Below are positions 9,869-18,535 of a stretch of 64,000 bases of DNA, in pieces. Under the pieces are notes generated by a model. It was not told the DNA's origin. It saw only the letters and a list, made by a program, of their open reading frames with translations, and searched no databases. Source of the stretch: an uncultured Prevotellaceae bacterium (GTDB lineage: Bacteria > Bacteroidota > Bacteroidia > Bacteroidales > Bacteroidaceae); contig ONMI01000006.1 in the NCBI GenBank assembly GCA_900318915.1, positions 1-64,000 on the forward strand, written 5' to 3'. The stretch's first letter is position 1, and every line of letters begins with the position of its first letter. Made by a program: the position numbers and the translations under genes.

Positions 9869-10141
9869 TTATTTGTTGATAATGGCGAGCACGTCGTTCT
9901 GACGCATCATAAGATATTTCTCACCCTCGAACTCCAGCTCGGTTCCGGCATATTTGCCATAGAGCACGGTGTCGCCCTCTTTGAGAATCATTTCCTCGTC
10001 CTTGGTGCCTTTGCCGGCAGCCACGATAGTGCCCTGGAGGGGTTTTTCCTTAGCGGTGTCAGGAATGATGATACCACCGATTTTCTCTTCTGCGGGTGCG
10101 GGAAGCACGAGCACCCTGTCGCCTAATGGTTGAATTTTCAT
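9869..10141 (-). CDS. groES: Co-chaperonin GroES
   Basis: A 90-residue co-chaperonin that caps the GroEL ring. [20 protein letters not shown] is the family N-terminus, and [13 protein letters not shown] is the start of the mobile-loop region. The start is placed at this Met because the 14 codons upstream are AT-rich leader without homology. First gene of the groES-groEL operon, preceded by a palindrome-rich control region at 10202-10279. Confidence 0.97.
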   Translation of the reverse strand: MKIQPLGDRVLVLPAPAEEKIGGIIIPDTAKEKPLQGTIVAAGKGTKDEEMILKEGDTVLYGKYAGTELEFEGEKYLMMRQNDVLAIINK

Positions 10142-10201
10142 AATTGTTGTTTTTATTTGGTTATTGTTATTTTCAACATACACCCGTCATTATAGCGAAA
10201 A

Positions 10202-10279
10202 CCGTGCCAAACTGCCATTTTGAGGCAAATTTGGCACGGCATACTATTATTTGGCTGTCGACCGGTTGACAAACTGTCA
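10202..10279 (-). promoter_or_regulatory. Palindrome-rich region between the CE12 esterase gene and groES
   Basis: CCGTGCCAAA (10202-10211) pairs with TTTGGCACGG (10230-10239), with a further TGCC/GGCA pair inside and TTTTCG following on the minus strand, so it can be the terminator of the esterase gene. The same stretch holds two TGnCA-N3-TGnCA motifs, TGCCAAACTGCCA (10205-10217) and TGACAAACTGTCA (10267-10279), 61-138 nt upstream of groES, which could be operator sites. No CIRCE element is present. Confidence 0.55.
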
Positions 10280-10317
10280 GCGGCAGTGACTTATCCCCCC
10301 GGCATAACAGCACCCAC

Positions 10318-11940
10318 CTATCGCAGATACTTAGCGAGCGGGCTTTTTATCTTTTTGAGTCCCTTCCGCATGCTCTTGGCATTGGTTTTGGCCCCGAGCA
10401 GCGAGGTGTGGGTGTGGTCGTGGTTGTAGTAAGGCATGGCCTTCTCTTTGGAGCCACACTTCCGGTCGAGGAAGTCGGCAGTGATGTTGTGCATGTCGAC
10501 GAACTCCACGCCGGTCTGTTCCACCACCTCACGGTACCAAGTGCCGTAGGTGTCGTTGCGGCGCTCGATGTGGCCTTCGGGCCATTCGTTGCGCGGTGTG
10601 AGCGAGACGAGGATAGGCGTGGCGCCTTTCTCGCGCACATCATCGATAAACTTGCGCAGATACCATCCGAAGGAGTAGACCATCTCGTAGCGTCCGGAGT
10701 CGGCCATTTTGTACACATGGCAGGTATCGGCTGTACCGGGAATCACGCCGCGCATTTTAGGTTTGTCGATGGGTCCGATGTCATTGTGTCCGAACTGTAT
10801 GAGTACGAAGTCGCCCGGCCGTAGTGAGTTGTACACCTGTTCCCACCTGCCCTCATTAAGATAGGTGCGCGTGCTGCGTCCCGCCTTGGCACAGTTGACG
10901 ATATTGATTTTCCTTTCATCGAACACCGTGTTGGCCACAGCGCCCCATCCCCACATGCCGTCGGGGTCTTTGTCTTCGTTCTTCACCGTGCTGTCGCCGG
11001 TGATGAAGACGGTGGGCAGCGCCGGGTTGTAGCCAGCCGGCAGCGCCACCACGGGGAGCGCCACATTCTTCATCATGGCCTGCAGCGGAGCCAGTTGCGG
11101 GTCGGTGCTGGCAGCCAGTCCCTCGGCCGCCGAGCGCGCGTTCATCTCAGCTCCGAAGCGGCTGGTGTGTATATGGTCGCCGTAGAAGTGATATTTCTCC
11201 TTCCACTTGGAGTAGCCGTCGAGTTTGGCACCTGAAATCTCATTGAGATCGATGTAGGGCACATTTTCGGCCTTAGCCACCTCACTGAGCCACTGCGAGT
11301 GAGGTTTGCGCACGATGCGTCCGTCGTCGCCATAGGCATCGCGCGGTGTGAGCGACATGAGGATGGGATGTCCGCCCGCGCGGCGCACATCGTCGATATA
11401 CTTACGCATGTAGCCGCCATAGGTGTAGACAGTCTCCTGCACGCCGGTTTCCTTGATGGTGACGCGCAGGGTGTCGGTTCCTGTGCCGGGGATGCTGGCG
11501 CGTGCTCGTCCTTCGTCATAAGGTCCGTTGTCGTTGTGTCCGATGGAGATGATGACCCAGTCGCCCGGCCGGATGGCCTGCCGGATGGGTTCCCAGAGTT
11601 TGGTGTAGAAGGTGCGGCTGCTCATGCCGCCGAGAGCCTGGTTTTCGACCGTTATACGGTTCTCGTCGAAGTAGTTGTGGGCATAGTATCCCCATCCCCA
11701 CTGTCCGTTGTTGCCGTTGCCGAGCGTGCCGTTCCGCATGGTGGAGTTGCCGATGAGGAAGAGCACGGGGTGGTTGCCTACCCTACTCGACCCTGGTACG
11801 GGTCTTGCTGTCTGCGCCTTGGCAAGAGAGTCGAACGTCAAGTCTTTGACTTTGTTCACATCCTCGAGCGGTCCCTGCACCTGTGCTTGGGCGGCCGAGA
11901 GGGCGAGGAGAAGGCAAAATGCCGATACGATTCTTTTCAT
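10318..11940 (-). CDS. Tandem CE12 (rhamnogalacturonan acetylesterase-type) SGNH hydrolase
   Basis: A 540-residue exported protein (signal peptide 1-20 ending ALSAAQAQ) with two consecutive SGNH/GDSL esterase domains of carbohydrate esterase family 12 type. Domain 1 (about 57-285) has GNS (64-66), GHND (134-137) and D255-x-x-H258; domain 2 (about 308-530) has GDS (315-317), GHND (384-387) and a DHTHTS catalytic segment near the end. Domain 1 has Asn for Asp before the nucleophile Ser. Members remove acetyl groups from pectin rhamnogalacturonan I, which fits the rhamnose locus nearby, though that link is inferred. Start chosen at MKRIVSAF, which opens the signal peptide; the upstream extension is repeat-derived sequence. 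Confidence 0.88.
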   Translation of the reverse strand: MKRIVSAFCLLLALSAAQAQVQGPLEDVNKVKDLTFDSLAKAQTARPVPGSSRVGNHPVLFLIGNSTMRNGTLGNGNNGQWGWGYYAHNYFDENRITVENQALGGMSSRTFYTKLWEPIRQAIRPGDWVIISIGHNDNGPYDEGRARASIPGTGTDTLRVTIKETGVQETVYTYGGYMRKYIDDVRRAGGHPILMSLTPRDAYGDDGRIVRKPHSQWLSEVAKAENVPYIDLNEISGAKLDGYSKWKEKYHFYGDHIHTSRFGAEMNARSAAEGLAASTDPQLAPLQAMMKNVALPVVALPAGYNPALPTVFITGDSTVKNEDKDPDGMWGWGAVANTVFDERKINIVNCAKAGRSTRTYLNEGRWEQVYNSLRPGDFVLIQFGHNDIGPIDKPKMRGVIPGTADTCHVYKMADSGRYEMVYSFGWYLRKFIDDVREKGATPILVSLTPRNEWPEGHIERRNDTYGTWYREVVEQTGVEFVDMHNITADFLDRKCGSKEKAMPYYNHDHTHTSLLGAKTNAKSMRKGLKKIKSPLAKYLR

Positions 11941-12753
11941 GTAGCTGTATAGTAGATTAATTGCATACGGCACCTTTTTCTCTTTTAATTGCCTTTTTAA
12001 AAGGACTTTTACACTGAAGGGGGACTTGAAAGAAATCGGGAATTGAAGGAAATGGAAAGAAATCGAGAATAGAAGGAAATGGAAAGAAATTCTCAAAATT
12101 GTCAGAAATTTTTCAAAAGAAGGACAGAAATTACCATAATTCTCGTAATTATTCAAATAATATTTCTTTCAGAATAAATTATGAGCATTATGGGTATTTC
12201 TTTCAGATAAAAATTTATGAGTATTATGAGTATTTCTTTCAGATAAAAATTTATGAGTATTATGAGTATTTCTTTCAGATAAATATTTATGAGTATTATG
12301 AGTATTTCTTTCAGATAAAAATTTATGAGTATTATAAGTATTTCTTTCAGATAAATATTTATGAGTATTATGAGTATTTCTTTCAGTAAAAATTTATGAG
12401 TATTATAAGTATTTCTTTCAGATAAAAATTTCTGAGTATTATGAGTTTTTCTTTCAGATAAAAATTTATGAGTATTATGAGTATTTCTTTCAGATAAAAA
12501 TTTATGAGTATTATGAGTATTTCTTTCCCTAAAAATTTATGAGTATTATGAGTATTTCTTTCAGATAAAAATTTATGAGTATTATGAGTATTTCTTTCAG
12601 ATAAAAATTTATGAGTATTATAAGTATTTCTTTCAGTAAAAATTTATGAGTATTATGAGTATTTCTTTCAGTAAAAATTTATGAGTATTATGAGTTTTTC
12701 TTTCAGTAAAAATTTTGAAAATTTCTTTCCGTTTCCGCTAACTCATGTAAAGG
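11941..12753. repeat. 35/36-bp AT-rich tandem array plus related dispersed repeats
   Basis: About sixteen head-to-tail units occupy 12164-12730. A typical unit reads TATTTCTTTCAGATAAAAAT followed by TTATGAGTATTATGAG (36 bp); units with CAGTAAAA instead of CAGATAAAA are 35 bp. Sequence divergence between units is small (ATGAG/ATAAG, AAAAT/AATAT). The 12030-12150 stretch contains the dispersed GAAAGAAAT...CAGAAATTTTT element to which the array unit is related in reverse complement. Not coding: the 35-bp units break any frame. It lies between the BACON lipoprotein terminator and the CE12 start. Confidence 0.9.
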
Positions 12754-12783
12754 AGGGTGTGCCTTTCGATGGCACACCCTCTA
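12752..12783 (-). terminator. Hairpin after the BACON lipoprotein gene
   Basis: GGAGGGTGTGCC (12752-12763) pairs with GGCACACCCTCT (12771-12782; last pair G-T) around a 7-nt loop, about 60 nt past the lipoprotein stop. The T-run on the minus strand is weak (TTTACAT). Confidence 0.65.
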
Positions 12784-12839
12784 AGATTGAGCAGATAATA
12801 TCGCATGGCGCTATTATCAGGCAGCATGGTATCAAGTCG

Positions 12840-13331
12840 TCAGCGCCGGGGCGCGTAGGCCGGCTGGTCGGTGGGCGTATCGTTGGGGTCGGTGACATCG
12901 GTGCCACCGGCTTTGGCACCATTCTGGCGCACCGTGAGCAACAGCGTGTCGTTGGCCGCATAGAAGGTGACGTCCTGGTGCCGGATTTCCGTCTGCAGGT
13001 TGGCCGTGACGGTCACTTTTATCTGCGGAGCTCCCGACACGTAGGAAAGCGGTGTGACAGTGAGCCAGGAAGCCGAACCCTCCGTCCGTGAAATGGCGGC
13101 GCTGAGTCCGGTGAGGGCGACCACATCTTCCGAAGCCTCGGCAGGCATGTCGAGCGTTTTGGTGAGGAATTTCCCTTTGGCCGTGGGGTTCGGCGTGGGG
13201 GTAACAGGCGGCGTGTACGGGTCACCGCCGCCACCGTCGTCATCACCACCACCGCACGAGAAGAGCAAAGACGCCATGGCAGTCATTAAAGCCAAGGCCA
13301 GATATTTCATTTTGTTCATCGTCATGGTCAT
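12840..13331 (-). CDS. BACON-domain lipoprotein
   Basis: Up to 163 residues: signal peptide and lipobox (ASLLFSC) followed by a Gly/Asp-rich and Pro/Thr-rich linker (GGGDDDGGGGDPYTPPVTPTP), then one BACON-like Ig domain (about 70-140, with ASWLTVTPLS and DVTFYAANDTLLLTVRQNG, the typical Bacteroidetes-associated carbohydrate-binding-often-N-terminal pattern). Probably surface-exposed, possibly glycan- or mucin-binding. Starts at 13325, 13319 or 13310 are also possible because ATG recurs. Only 3 nt separate it from the stop of the 1689-residue BNR/LamG gene upstream, so the two are almost certainly co-transcribed and may act together at the cell surface. Confidence 0.75.
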   Translation of the reverse strand: MTMTMNKMKYLALALMTAMASLLFSCGGGDDDGGGGDPYTPPVTPTPNPTAKGKFLTKTLDMPAEASEDVVALTGLSAAISRTEGSASWLTVTPLSYVSGAPQIKVTVTANLQTEIRHQDVTFYAANDTLLLTVRQNGAKAGGTDVTDPNDTPTDQPAYAPRR

Positions 13332-13334
13332 AGT

Positions 13335-16300
13335 TTATTTAGTTTTCCTGATTACCACTTTACGGTTGCCATAGAGATAGATACCCGGTGCCGTTGGGCG
13401 CTGGATACGCCTTCCTTGCAAGTCGAAGTAAGACTGCGGCTCCGTGGCGTCATAGCTGAAGTCGGCGATGTCGGTCTCGTCACCCTCGAGGAGATAGGCC
13501 GGAGCGGCCGCATTCTTCGGGATGGCCAGCCATGCCCGATGGCCCTCAATGAGGAAGGCCGCACCATTCTGTGCTCCCCAGAACCATCCGAAAGCGGAGG
13601 CCAGTGCCGTGCCCGACGGGCCGTAGGCCAGTTTGTAGTAGATGTTATCGCCCGGTGCCGCCGTAGTGGTGGCCGCATCGCTGCCATAGAGCATGTTGGA
13701 ACCCGTGTAGGGACTTGCCCCTTCGGTACTCGTCAGTGTATAGGCAGCCGCCTTTTTGCTGTCGGCCTCGAGGAGCACCGCCACGCCCTTGGGCACCACA
13801 CCATCGGAGAGCGTTTGGTAGCTCAGTTTCTGGTTGCTGTAACCGCTCACCACGCTGGCTTTCAGCCCTGCCGGCAGTTGGAAGTCGAGCTGCGAGTCGT
13901 AGAAGGTGGCATAGCCCGCCTCGGCCACCTGCACCGTGACGGTAGTGGCCGTGCTGGTTCCGGAGGTAGTGATGTCCATTTCGGGTACGATATCCTTCGG
14001 TTCGTTGTAACCCACATTATCAGTCGCGATGACACAGAAGCCATAGTGTGTGCCAGGCTCGCAGGGCACATTCACTTTAGAGCCGGTAATGTTTCCGGCC
14101 ACGAGCACAGGCTCGCCGCCATTCTTGAAAGCGTACACATTGAAAGAGGCGACGCCCGAGGTGCCATCCTTGCCTGTGAAGGAGACAGTGACCTGTCCGT
14201 CGCTCTCTTTCAACCCAGTGATACTCGATGTCGGATAGTCGGTATCGATGGTATTGGTGTACGTATTGGTAGTGATGGGCGCATTGACATCGAACACGAT
14301 AGTAGCCTTGTTGCTGATGCGCGTCTTGGTGACCAGCCCCTCCTTGTGGTTGACGGTGAAGGCCACGAATCCCTCGCCGTCGCCGTTGTCGTTGTTGGGC
14401 ACGAGGAAGCCCAGGTCAGGATCATCGATCTTGGTCTCATCATACTGCGCGCTGACGCGCACGATGATATTCTTTCCACCCACTGTGTAAGCCACGTCGC
14501 GTGTAAACGCTTTGCAGCCCCACTCATTGAGCGAGACATGCTTGTCGGCCCATCCGAAGGCGGTGAAGGAGAACGACGAGAGGTCGTAGCGTGCCGCGTC
14601 GAGCGTATCGGTGACGAAGACCTCGTGGGCCGGAGCCGATGCCGATGCCTTGTTCTCGAAGGTCACAGTATAAGGCATCTGATGGATGGGCTGTATGTAG
14701 TGAGCCACATCGTCGTAACCCCACGGGCCTATCATCTCGTTGGGGTCGTAGCTGAATACACCCTTTATTTTCTTTGTGGTCTTCTTGCCCGCCAGGCAGC
14801 CCTTCAAGGTCTGGTAGTTTGCGACGCCGTTCCATGCGAAGGCGATGAGTGTCGCAAAGCATTTGGCCGCAAGAGTGGGCGGGAAGGCATCGGTGGCGCA
14901 GGATATCAACATGCCCCCACTGTTCCAGAGCAGGTTGGACCACCGTTCGGGCGTGCCGGCATCTTCAAACTGGAAAGCATAGGAAGTCCTCATGGAATTG
15001 TAGAAGCAGCCCATGAAAGGAACGACGCTGATCGACTCGCCTATCACGCCCCAGCCAATATATTCCATCACACAGTTAGCCCAGTTGATGCGCTCCGTGT
15101 TATAGGTCATGCGTATGAGTTCCTTGTCATCTTCGTCGAGTGCTCTGTTAAGCTTGTCGGGCGCCACATCATCATCGGAGAAAGCCCCGAAGGAGTCGTA
15201 GACCGCCGCCACGACGTTCACCTCACGGTCGCCGGGATAATCGGCCGGCAGTCTCAACCGGAACGTGCGCTGGTTGACGCTGTTGGGCGCCACATAAGGA
15301 ACGAGGAAGGCGTATCCCCGCACGCCGATGCTGTTGCCCTGCTCATCGGTCACGAGCGCGTAGTCGCCCAGTTGTTCAAGTGCTTCCACCGCCTCGTCGG
15401 AGAAGGCGTCGCTGCCCTTTATGACCTCAAAGTCGAACGACACCTCCAGTTTTCCGTCCTTGTCGTCGAAGAAGAGGAACAGGGGCACATTATAGGCCGG
15501 CGCATTGGTGGGATTGCCATACTCGATGGTGAAGTTTTTCCACTTGCCCATGAGCATCTTGTCACCGCCACCTATCTGGCACCACACATCGGGATATTGG
15601 CCCGCTTCGACCTGCAGCGCCTTATAGAGTGTGTCGGTTCCCACGATGACATCATATTGTCCCGTGGGCTGCCCTGTCATGTCGAAATGCGCCATGGCCA
15701 TATCGGCGGCATTGGTCACCTTGGTGTGGTCGTAGCCATCGGGCATGTCCCAGGTGCCCTCTATGACGGTGCTGCCCTGCTTGATAAACACCTTGGGCTT
15801 CGTCTTGCTGTTGAGCTGGTAGCCGCCGAAGATGCGTATGCCCATGTTGTCGCTCTTGCCCACCACACTGGGCTCCACCTTGGAGAGTCCGCCGATGGTG
15901 AACGACTGTTCTACTGTGGCGTAGGCATTGCAGTCGCCTGTGCCGCGCGTGATGAGGTTGACATAATAAGTGCCGCTGTTCTTGCCGAAGTCAATCTGCT
16001 GGTGCCCGCCTGTCTTTTTCGACCAACCGTTGCCTTTGTAGTAGTCGTAATAGCCCGGATAGCTATTATAAGGCAACAGCCAGAAGCAAGCCTGGCCGCC
16101 GACCGAAGCATCAGCGAACGACACAATCTTGCCGGTCATGTCCTTGGAGAGGATCATCTCCGGTTTTGGCGGCCGTATGCCATCGTGCGGTGTAAGGACG
16201 AGACGGTTGAAGGCCATGCCGTCGTTGCCATATGGGCTCTGGTCTTTGAGCGACCCGTCGAAGGTGAGCAGCAGGCGGCAGTTGTTCTCACGGCCGGTGG

Positions 16301-18404
16301 GCGGGTTGAAGATATGCTCCTGAATCTCCTGCTGCGATAGCGCGCGGTCCCAGATGGCGAAGTTGTCCACCAGCGCCTTGCTTTGTGTGTTGTCGTTGCC
16401 CTCGGCGCCGATGACGAGCGGGTTCTTCCCCATAAGGATGTCGCCCACCATGGTCTCATAAGCCATGAGCATGCCGTCGATGTAGAAGCGGAAGTTGTCG
16501 GCCCCGGCACCGGCATCGTAAGTAATGGCCAAGTGGTGCCAGTAGCCGGTATCATAGATGAGGTAACGGCGTGTGCGCAAGGAGACGCCCTGCGTGTCGG
16601 CCGACTTATCGGTGGTGAGTCCGGCGTCGAAGGTGAAGTAATTGTCGTTGCTTCCCCACATGGATACCGACATGAAGAATCCTCCGCGGTAGACAGAACC
16701 CAGGCTCTTCTCCGTGTCATGGCAGAGGCTGGATATCTGGAACGACTTCATCTCGTCGACCCTCACCCAGCACTCCACGGTGGTGGCCTTCCTGATTTCG
16801 CTGAGGCTGGGTGTCATGGGCACGGTGACCTGGTGCCAGGCCCCTCTATTGTCGAATTCGTCGCGCGTGTTGGTCAGGTCGAGCGCCATGTCCTGTTTGC
16901 CCGTGGCCGGCTCCGCCTCATGGGTGCGGTGCAGGATGTACCACGGGTCGTAGTCGCTGAACCCCTTATGCGGTGTGGCATAGCCCAGGAACCAGTGTTC
17001 GGCGCCCTTGTCATCGAGGAGCACACTGAGCTGGTGGTTGTTGCTATGCTTGCTGTCCCAGGCCTCCTGCCCCATGCAGAAGCTGCGGCTGAGAGTGGAG
17101 AATCCGTCTTTCGTCTCGAAGAGAATCATGCGCGGCCCTGTGAGGAAGACGTGCCGGCCGGAGGCATCGTCGGGAGCGATGTAGAGCTGATAGCCGCGTG
17201 AGACATTGTACTGGTCGGCGACATTCCAGGAGCACGACTCCTGCCACGTCCAGTTTTTTCCGCCATCGTGCGAATAGTAGAGTCCGTGTTTGTCACCCTT
17301 GGTGGAGACGATGTAGACATTGTCGCCCTTGGCGGCAATGGTGCCATGAGAGCCAGTCGACTCCGGAATGTATTTCTCGCCGCTCCAGGTCTTGCCGCCA
17401 TCGGTGCTGCGGCGGTGCAGGGTGTGCCCCTTGTCGTAGCGAGGATCGGGGTCGCCGTCGTTGCCGTCGGACAGCGAGCCCTGGTAGAGCACATCGATGA
17501 TGTCGCCCTGCTGCACGAGTTGGGGGTTATAGACGCAGCTATTCCCTTTTGCGTTGGTTTCAACCAGACTGTAAGTATTGCCGTTGGCAGCCTCATGCCC
17601 CAGGTCCTTGATGGTCACATTCTTGCCGGCATCGGCAGAAGTGGCGAAAAAGACACGCTCCACCCGGGTGTAGGCACCGCCGTCGGACCAAGTGCCGAGG
17701 ATTGTCCACCGCTTGCCCGACACCTGGAGGTCGACGATTTTGAACGACGCATCGATGATGCATTCCTTGAAAGTGGCTCCCCCGTCGGTGGAAGTCCAGA
17801 CGTAAGGCACGGTGCGGTCGATGTTGACGGCCAGCACCACATTCTTTCCGTCGACCGCCACATGCGGACGGCTTGGAAAGATATGGCCTTTTCCTGCCAC
17901 CTGTTTCCAGAGTTCTTTCTGTTTGAACGTCTTCCCGTAGTCGGTGGAATAATAATAGGTGACGGAGTGCAGCCCATCGTCGGCCAAGCGTGGGACGAGG
18001 AAATGCACATTCTTTCCTTCGGCCACCATCCAGTGGCTGTTGTGGCCAGCAATATCATCGCCCGTACTGGAACTGGTCCAGTTGGAGCTCTGGTCTCTTG
18101 CGATGATCTTTGCTTTCTCCCACGTTTTTCCGTAATCTGTGCTACGCCGGTAGTAGAGCGGATACTCGCCATCGTTCTGTTTAGCATCCTCCATCCATGC
18201 CACATGGACGTAGCTTCCTGCCATCTGCACCTGCAAGGGCTTGGGATGCGAGTCCCACAGGACGGAATCGGCCACACCATAAGTCAGGTTCTGCCATCCG
18301 CCCCAGTCGGATGGCAGTGCCTTCTGCAGGTCGGCGTTGCTCTGTGCCACCGCCAGAAGAGGTGGCAGCAGGAGCGTGATTAAATACAAAAGTTTTTTTC
18401 TCAT
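13335..18404 (-). CDS. Giant secreted multidomain BNR (sialidase-like)/LamG protein
   Basis: A 1689-residue exported protein. After the signal peptide (1-20) come five Asp-box (BNR) motifs at about 88-95, 153-160, 205-212, 333-340 and 378-385 (STDYGKTW, STDYGKTF, STDGGATF, STDGGKTW, SHDGGKNW) of a sialidase-like propeller; a LamG/concanavalin-like domain at about 505-710 (YWHHLAITYD, FRFYIDG, FAIWDRALSQQEI); an IPT/TIG-like segment near 830-930; a domain beginning YDPNEMIGPWGYDD with FENKASASAPAHEVFVTDTLD; an Ig-like domain; and a C-terminal tail with FDLQGRR and PGIYLYGNRKVVI. No complete sialidase Arg triad was traced, so it may bind rather than cleave glycans. First gene of an operon with the BACON lipoprotein; its promoter carries putative binding sites for the neighbouring regulator. 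Confidence 0.82.
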   Translation of the reverse strand: MRKKLLYLITLLLPPLLAVAQSNADLQKALPSDWGGWQNLTYGVADSVLWDSHPKPLQVQMAGSYVHVAWMEDAKQNDGEYPLYYRRSTDYGKTWEKAKIIARDQSSNWTSSSTGDDIAGHNSHWMVAEGKNVHFLVPRLADDGLHSVTYYYSTDYGKTFKQKELWKQVAGKGHIFPSRPHVAVDGKNVVLAVNIDRTVPYVWTSTDGGATFKECIIDASFKIVDLQVSGKRWTILGTWSDGGAYTRVERVFFATSADAGKNVTIKDLGHEAANGNTYSLVETNAKGNSCVYNPQLVQQGDIIDVLYQGSLSDGNDGDPDPRYDKGHTLHRRSTDGGKTWSGEKYIPESTGSHGTIAAKGDNVYIVSTKGDKHGLYYSHDGGKNWTWQESCSWNVADQYNVSRGYQLYIAPDDASGRHVFLTGPRMILFETKDGFSTLSRSFCMGQEAWDSKHSNNHQLSVLLDDKGAEHWFLGYATPHKGFSDYDPWYILHRTHEAEPATGKQDMALDLTNTRDEFDNRGAWHQVTVPMTPSLSEIRKATTVECWVRVDEMKSFQISSLCHDTEKSLGSVYRGGFFMSVSMWGSNDNYFTFDAGLTTDKSADTQGVSLRTRRYLIYDTGYWHHLAITYDAGAGADNFRFYIDGMLMAYETMVGDILMGKNPLVIGAEGNDNTQSKALVDNFAIWDRALSQQEIQEHIFNPPTGRENNCRLLLTFDGSLKDQSPYGNDGMAFNRLVLTPHDGIRPPKPEMILSKDMTGKIVSFADASVGGQACFWLLPYNSYPGYYDYYKGNGWSKKTGGHQQIDFGKNSGTYYVNLITRGTGDCNAYATVEQSFTIGGLSKVEPSVVGKSDNMGIRIFGGYQLNSKTKPKVFIKQGSTVIEGTWDMPDGYDHTKVTNAADMAMAHFDMTGQPTGQYDVIVGTDTLYKALQVEAGQYPDVWCQIGGGDKMLMGKWKNFTIEYGNPTNAPAYNVPLFLFFDDKDGKLEVSFDFEVIKGSDAFSDEAVEALEQLGDYALVTDEQGNSIGVRGYAFLVPYVAPNSVNQRTFRLRLPADYPGDREVNVVAAVYDSFGAFSDDDVAPDKLNRALDEDDKELIRMTYNTERINWANCVMEYIGWGVIGESISVVPFMGCFYNSMRTSYAFQFEDAGTPERWSNLLWNSGGMLISCATDAFPPTLAAKCFATLIAFAWNGVANYQTLKGCLAGKKTTKKIKGVFSYDPNEMIGPWGYDDVAHYIQPIHQMPYTVTFENKASASAPAHEVFVTDTLDAARYDLSSFSFTAFGWADKHVSLNEWGCKAFTRDVAYTVGGKNIIVRVSAQYDETKIDDPDLGFLVPNNDNGDGEGFVAFTVNHKEGLVTKTRISNKATIVFDVNAPITTNTYTNTIDTDYPTSSITGLKESDGQVTVSFTGKDGTSGVASFNVYAFKNGGEPVLVAGNITGSKVNVPCEPGTHYGFCVIATDNVGYNEPKDIVPEMDITTSGTSTATTVTVQVAEAGYATFYDSQLDFQLPAGLKASVVSGYSNQKLSYQTLSDGVVPKGVAVLLEADSKKAAAYTLTSTEGASPYTGSNMLYGSDAATTTAAPGDNIYYKLAYGPSGTALASAFGWFWGAQNGAAFLIEGHRAWLAIPKNAAAPAYLLEGDETDIADFSYDATEPQSYFDLQGRRIQRPTAPGIYLYGNRKVVIRKTK

Positions 18405-18469
18405 ATATATTAGCGTTTTGGTAAGTAATGCCCACCTTTGCGGGCCACAGCTGTAGCCCAACGTTAACG

Positions 18470-18530
18470 CAAATATAACAAGAAAAGGAATGCGGGAACT
18501 TGCAATGTGTGAAAACCCACTTGCAATTCC
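18470..18530 (-). promoter_or_regulatory. Promoter and direct-repeat operator of the BNR/LamG operon
   Basis: A minus-strand -7 box TATATTTG (18477-18470) lies 65 nt before the ATG at 18404. Two copies of ACTTGCAA (18498-18505 and 18519-18526), 21 bp apart in the same orientation, begin 21 bp upstream of the -7 box where a -33 element would be, the arrangement expected for an AraC-type activator. The same bases also form an imperfect hairpin (GGGAA, TTGCAA, GTG with complements, 18494-18530) that could terminate the upstream regulator gene. Confidence 0.5.
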
Positions 18531-18535
18531 CGAAA

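Noticed and set aside
12099..12389. Open frame through the tandem array encoding a Tyr/Phe-rich repeat peptide
   Set aside because: The frame persists only while units are 36 bp and is lost at 35-bp units; no signal for translation.
12164..12730. Regular 35/36-bp repeats resembling a CRISPR array
   Set aside because: The units are contiguous with no unique spacers, and no cas genes are nearby; it is a tandem repeat.
13416..16340. Very long open frame (974 codons) opposite the giant BNR/LamG gene
   Set aside because: It lies antisense within a gene with convincing domains; its translation is compositionally odd with no recognisable motif. It is a shadow of GC-rich codon use.
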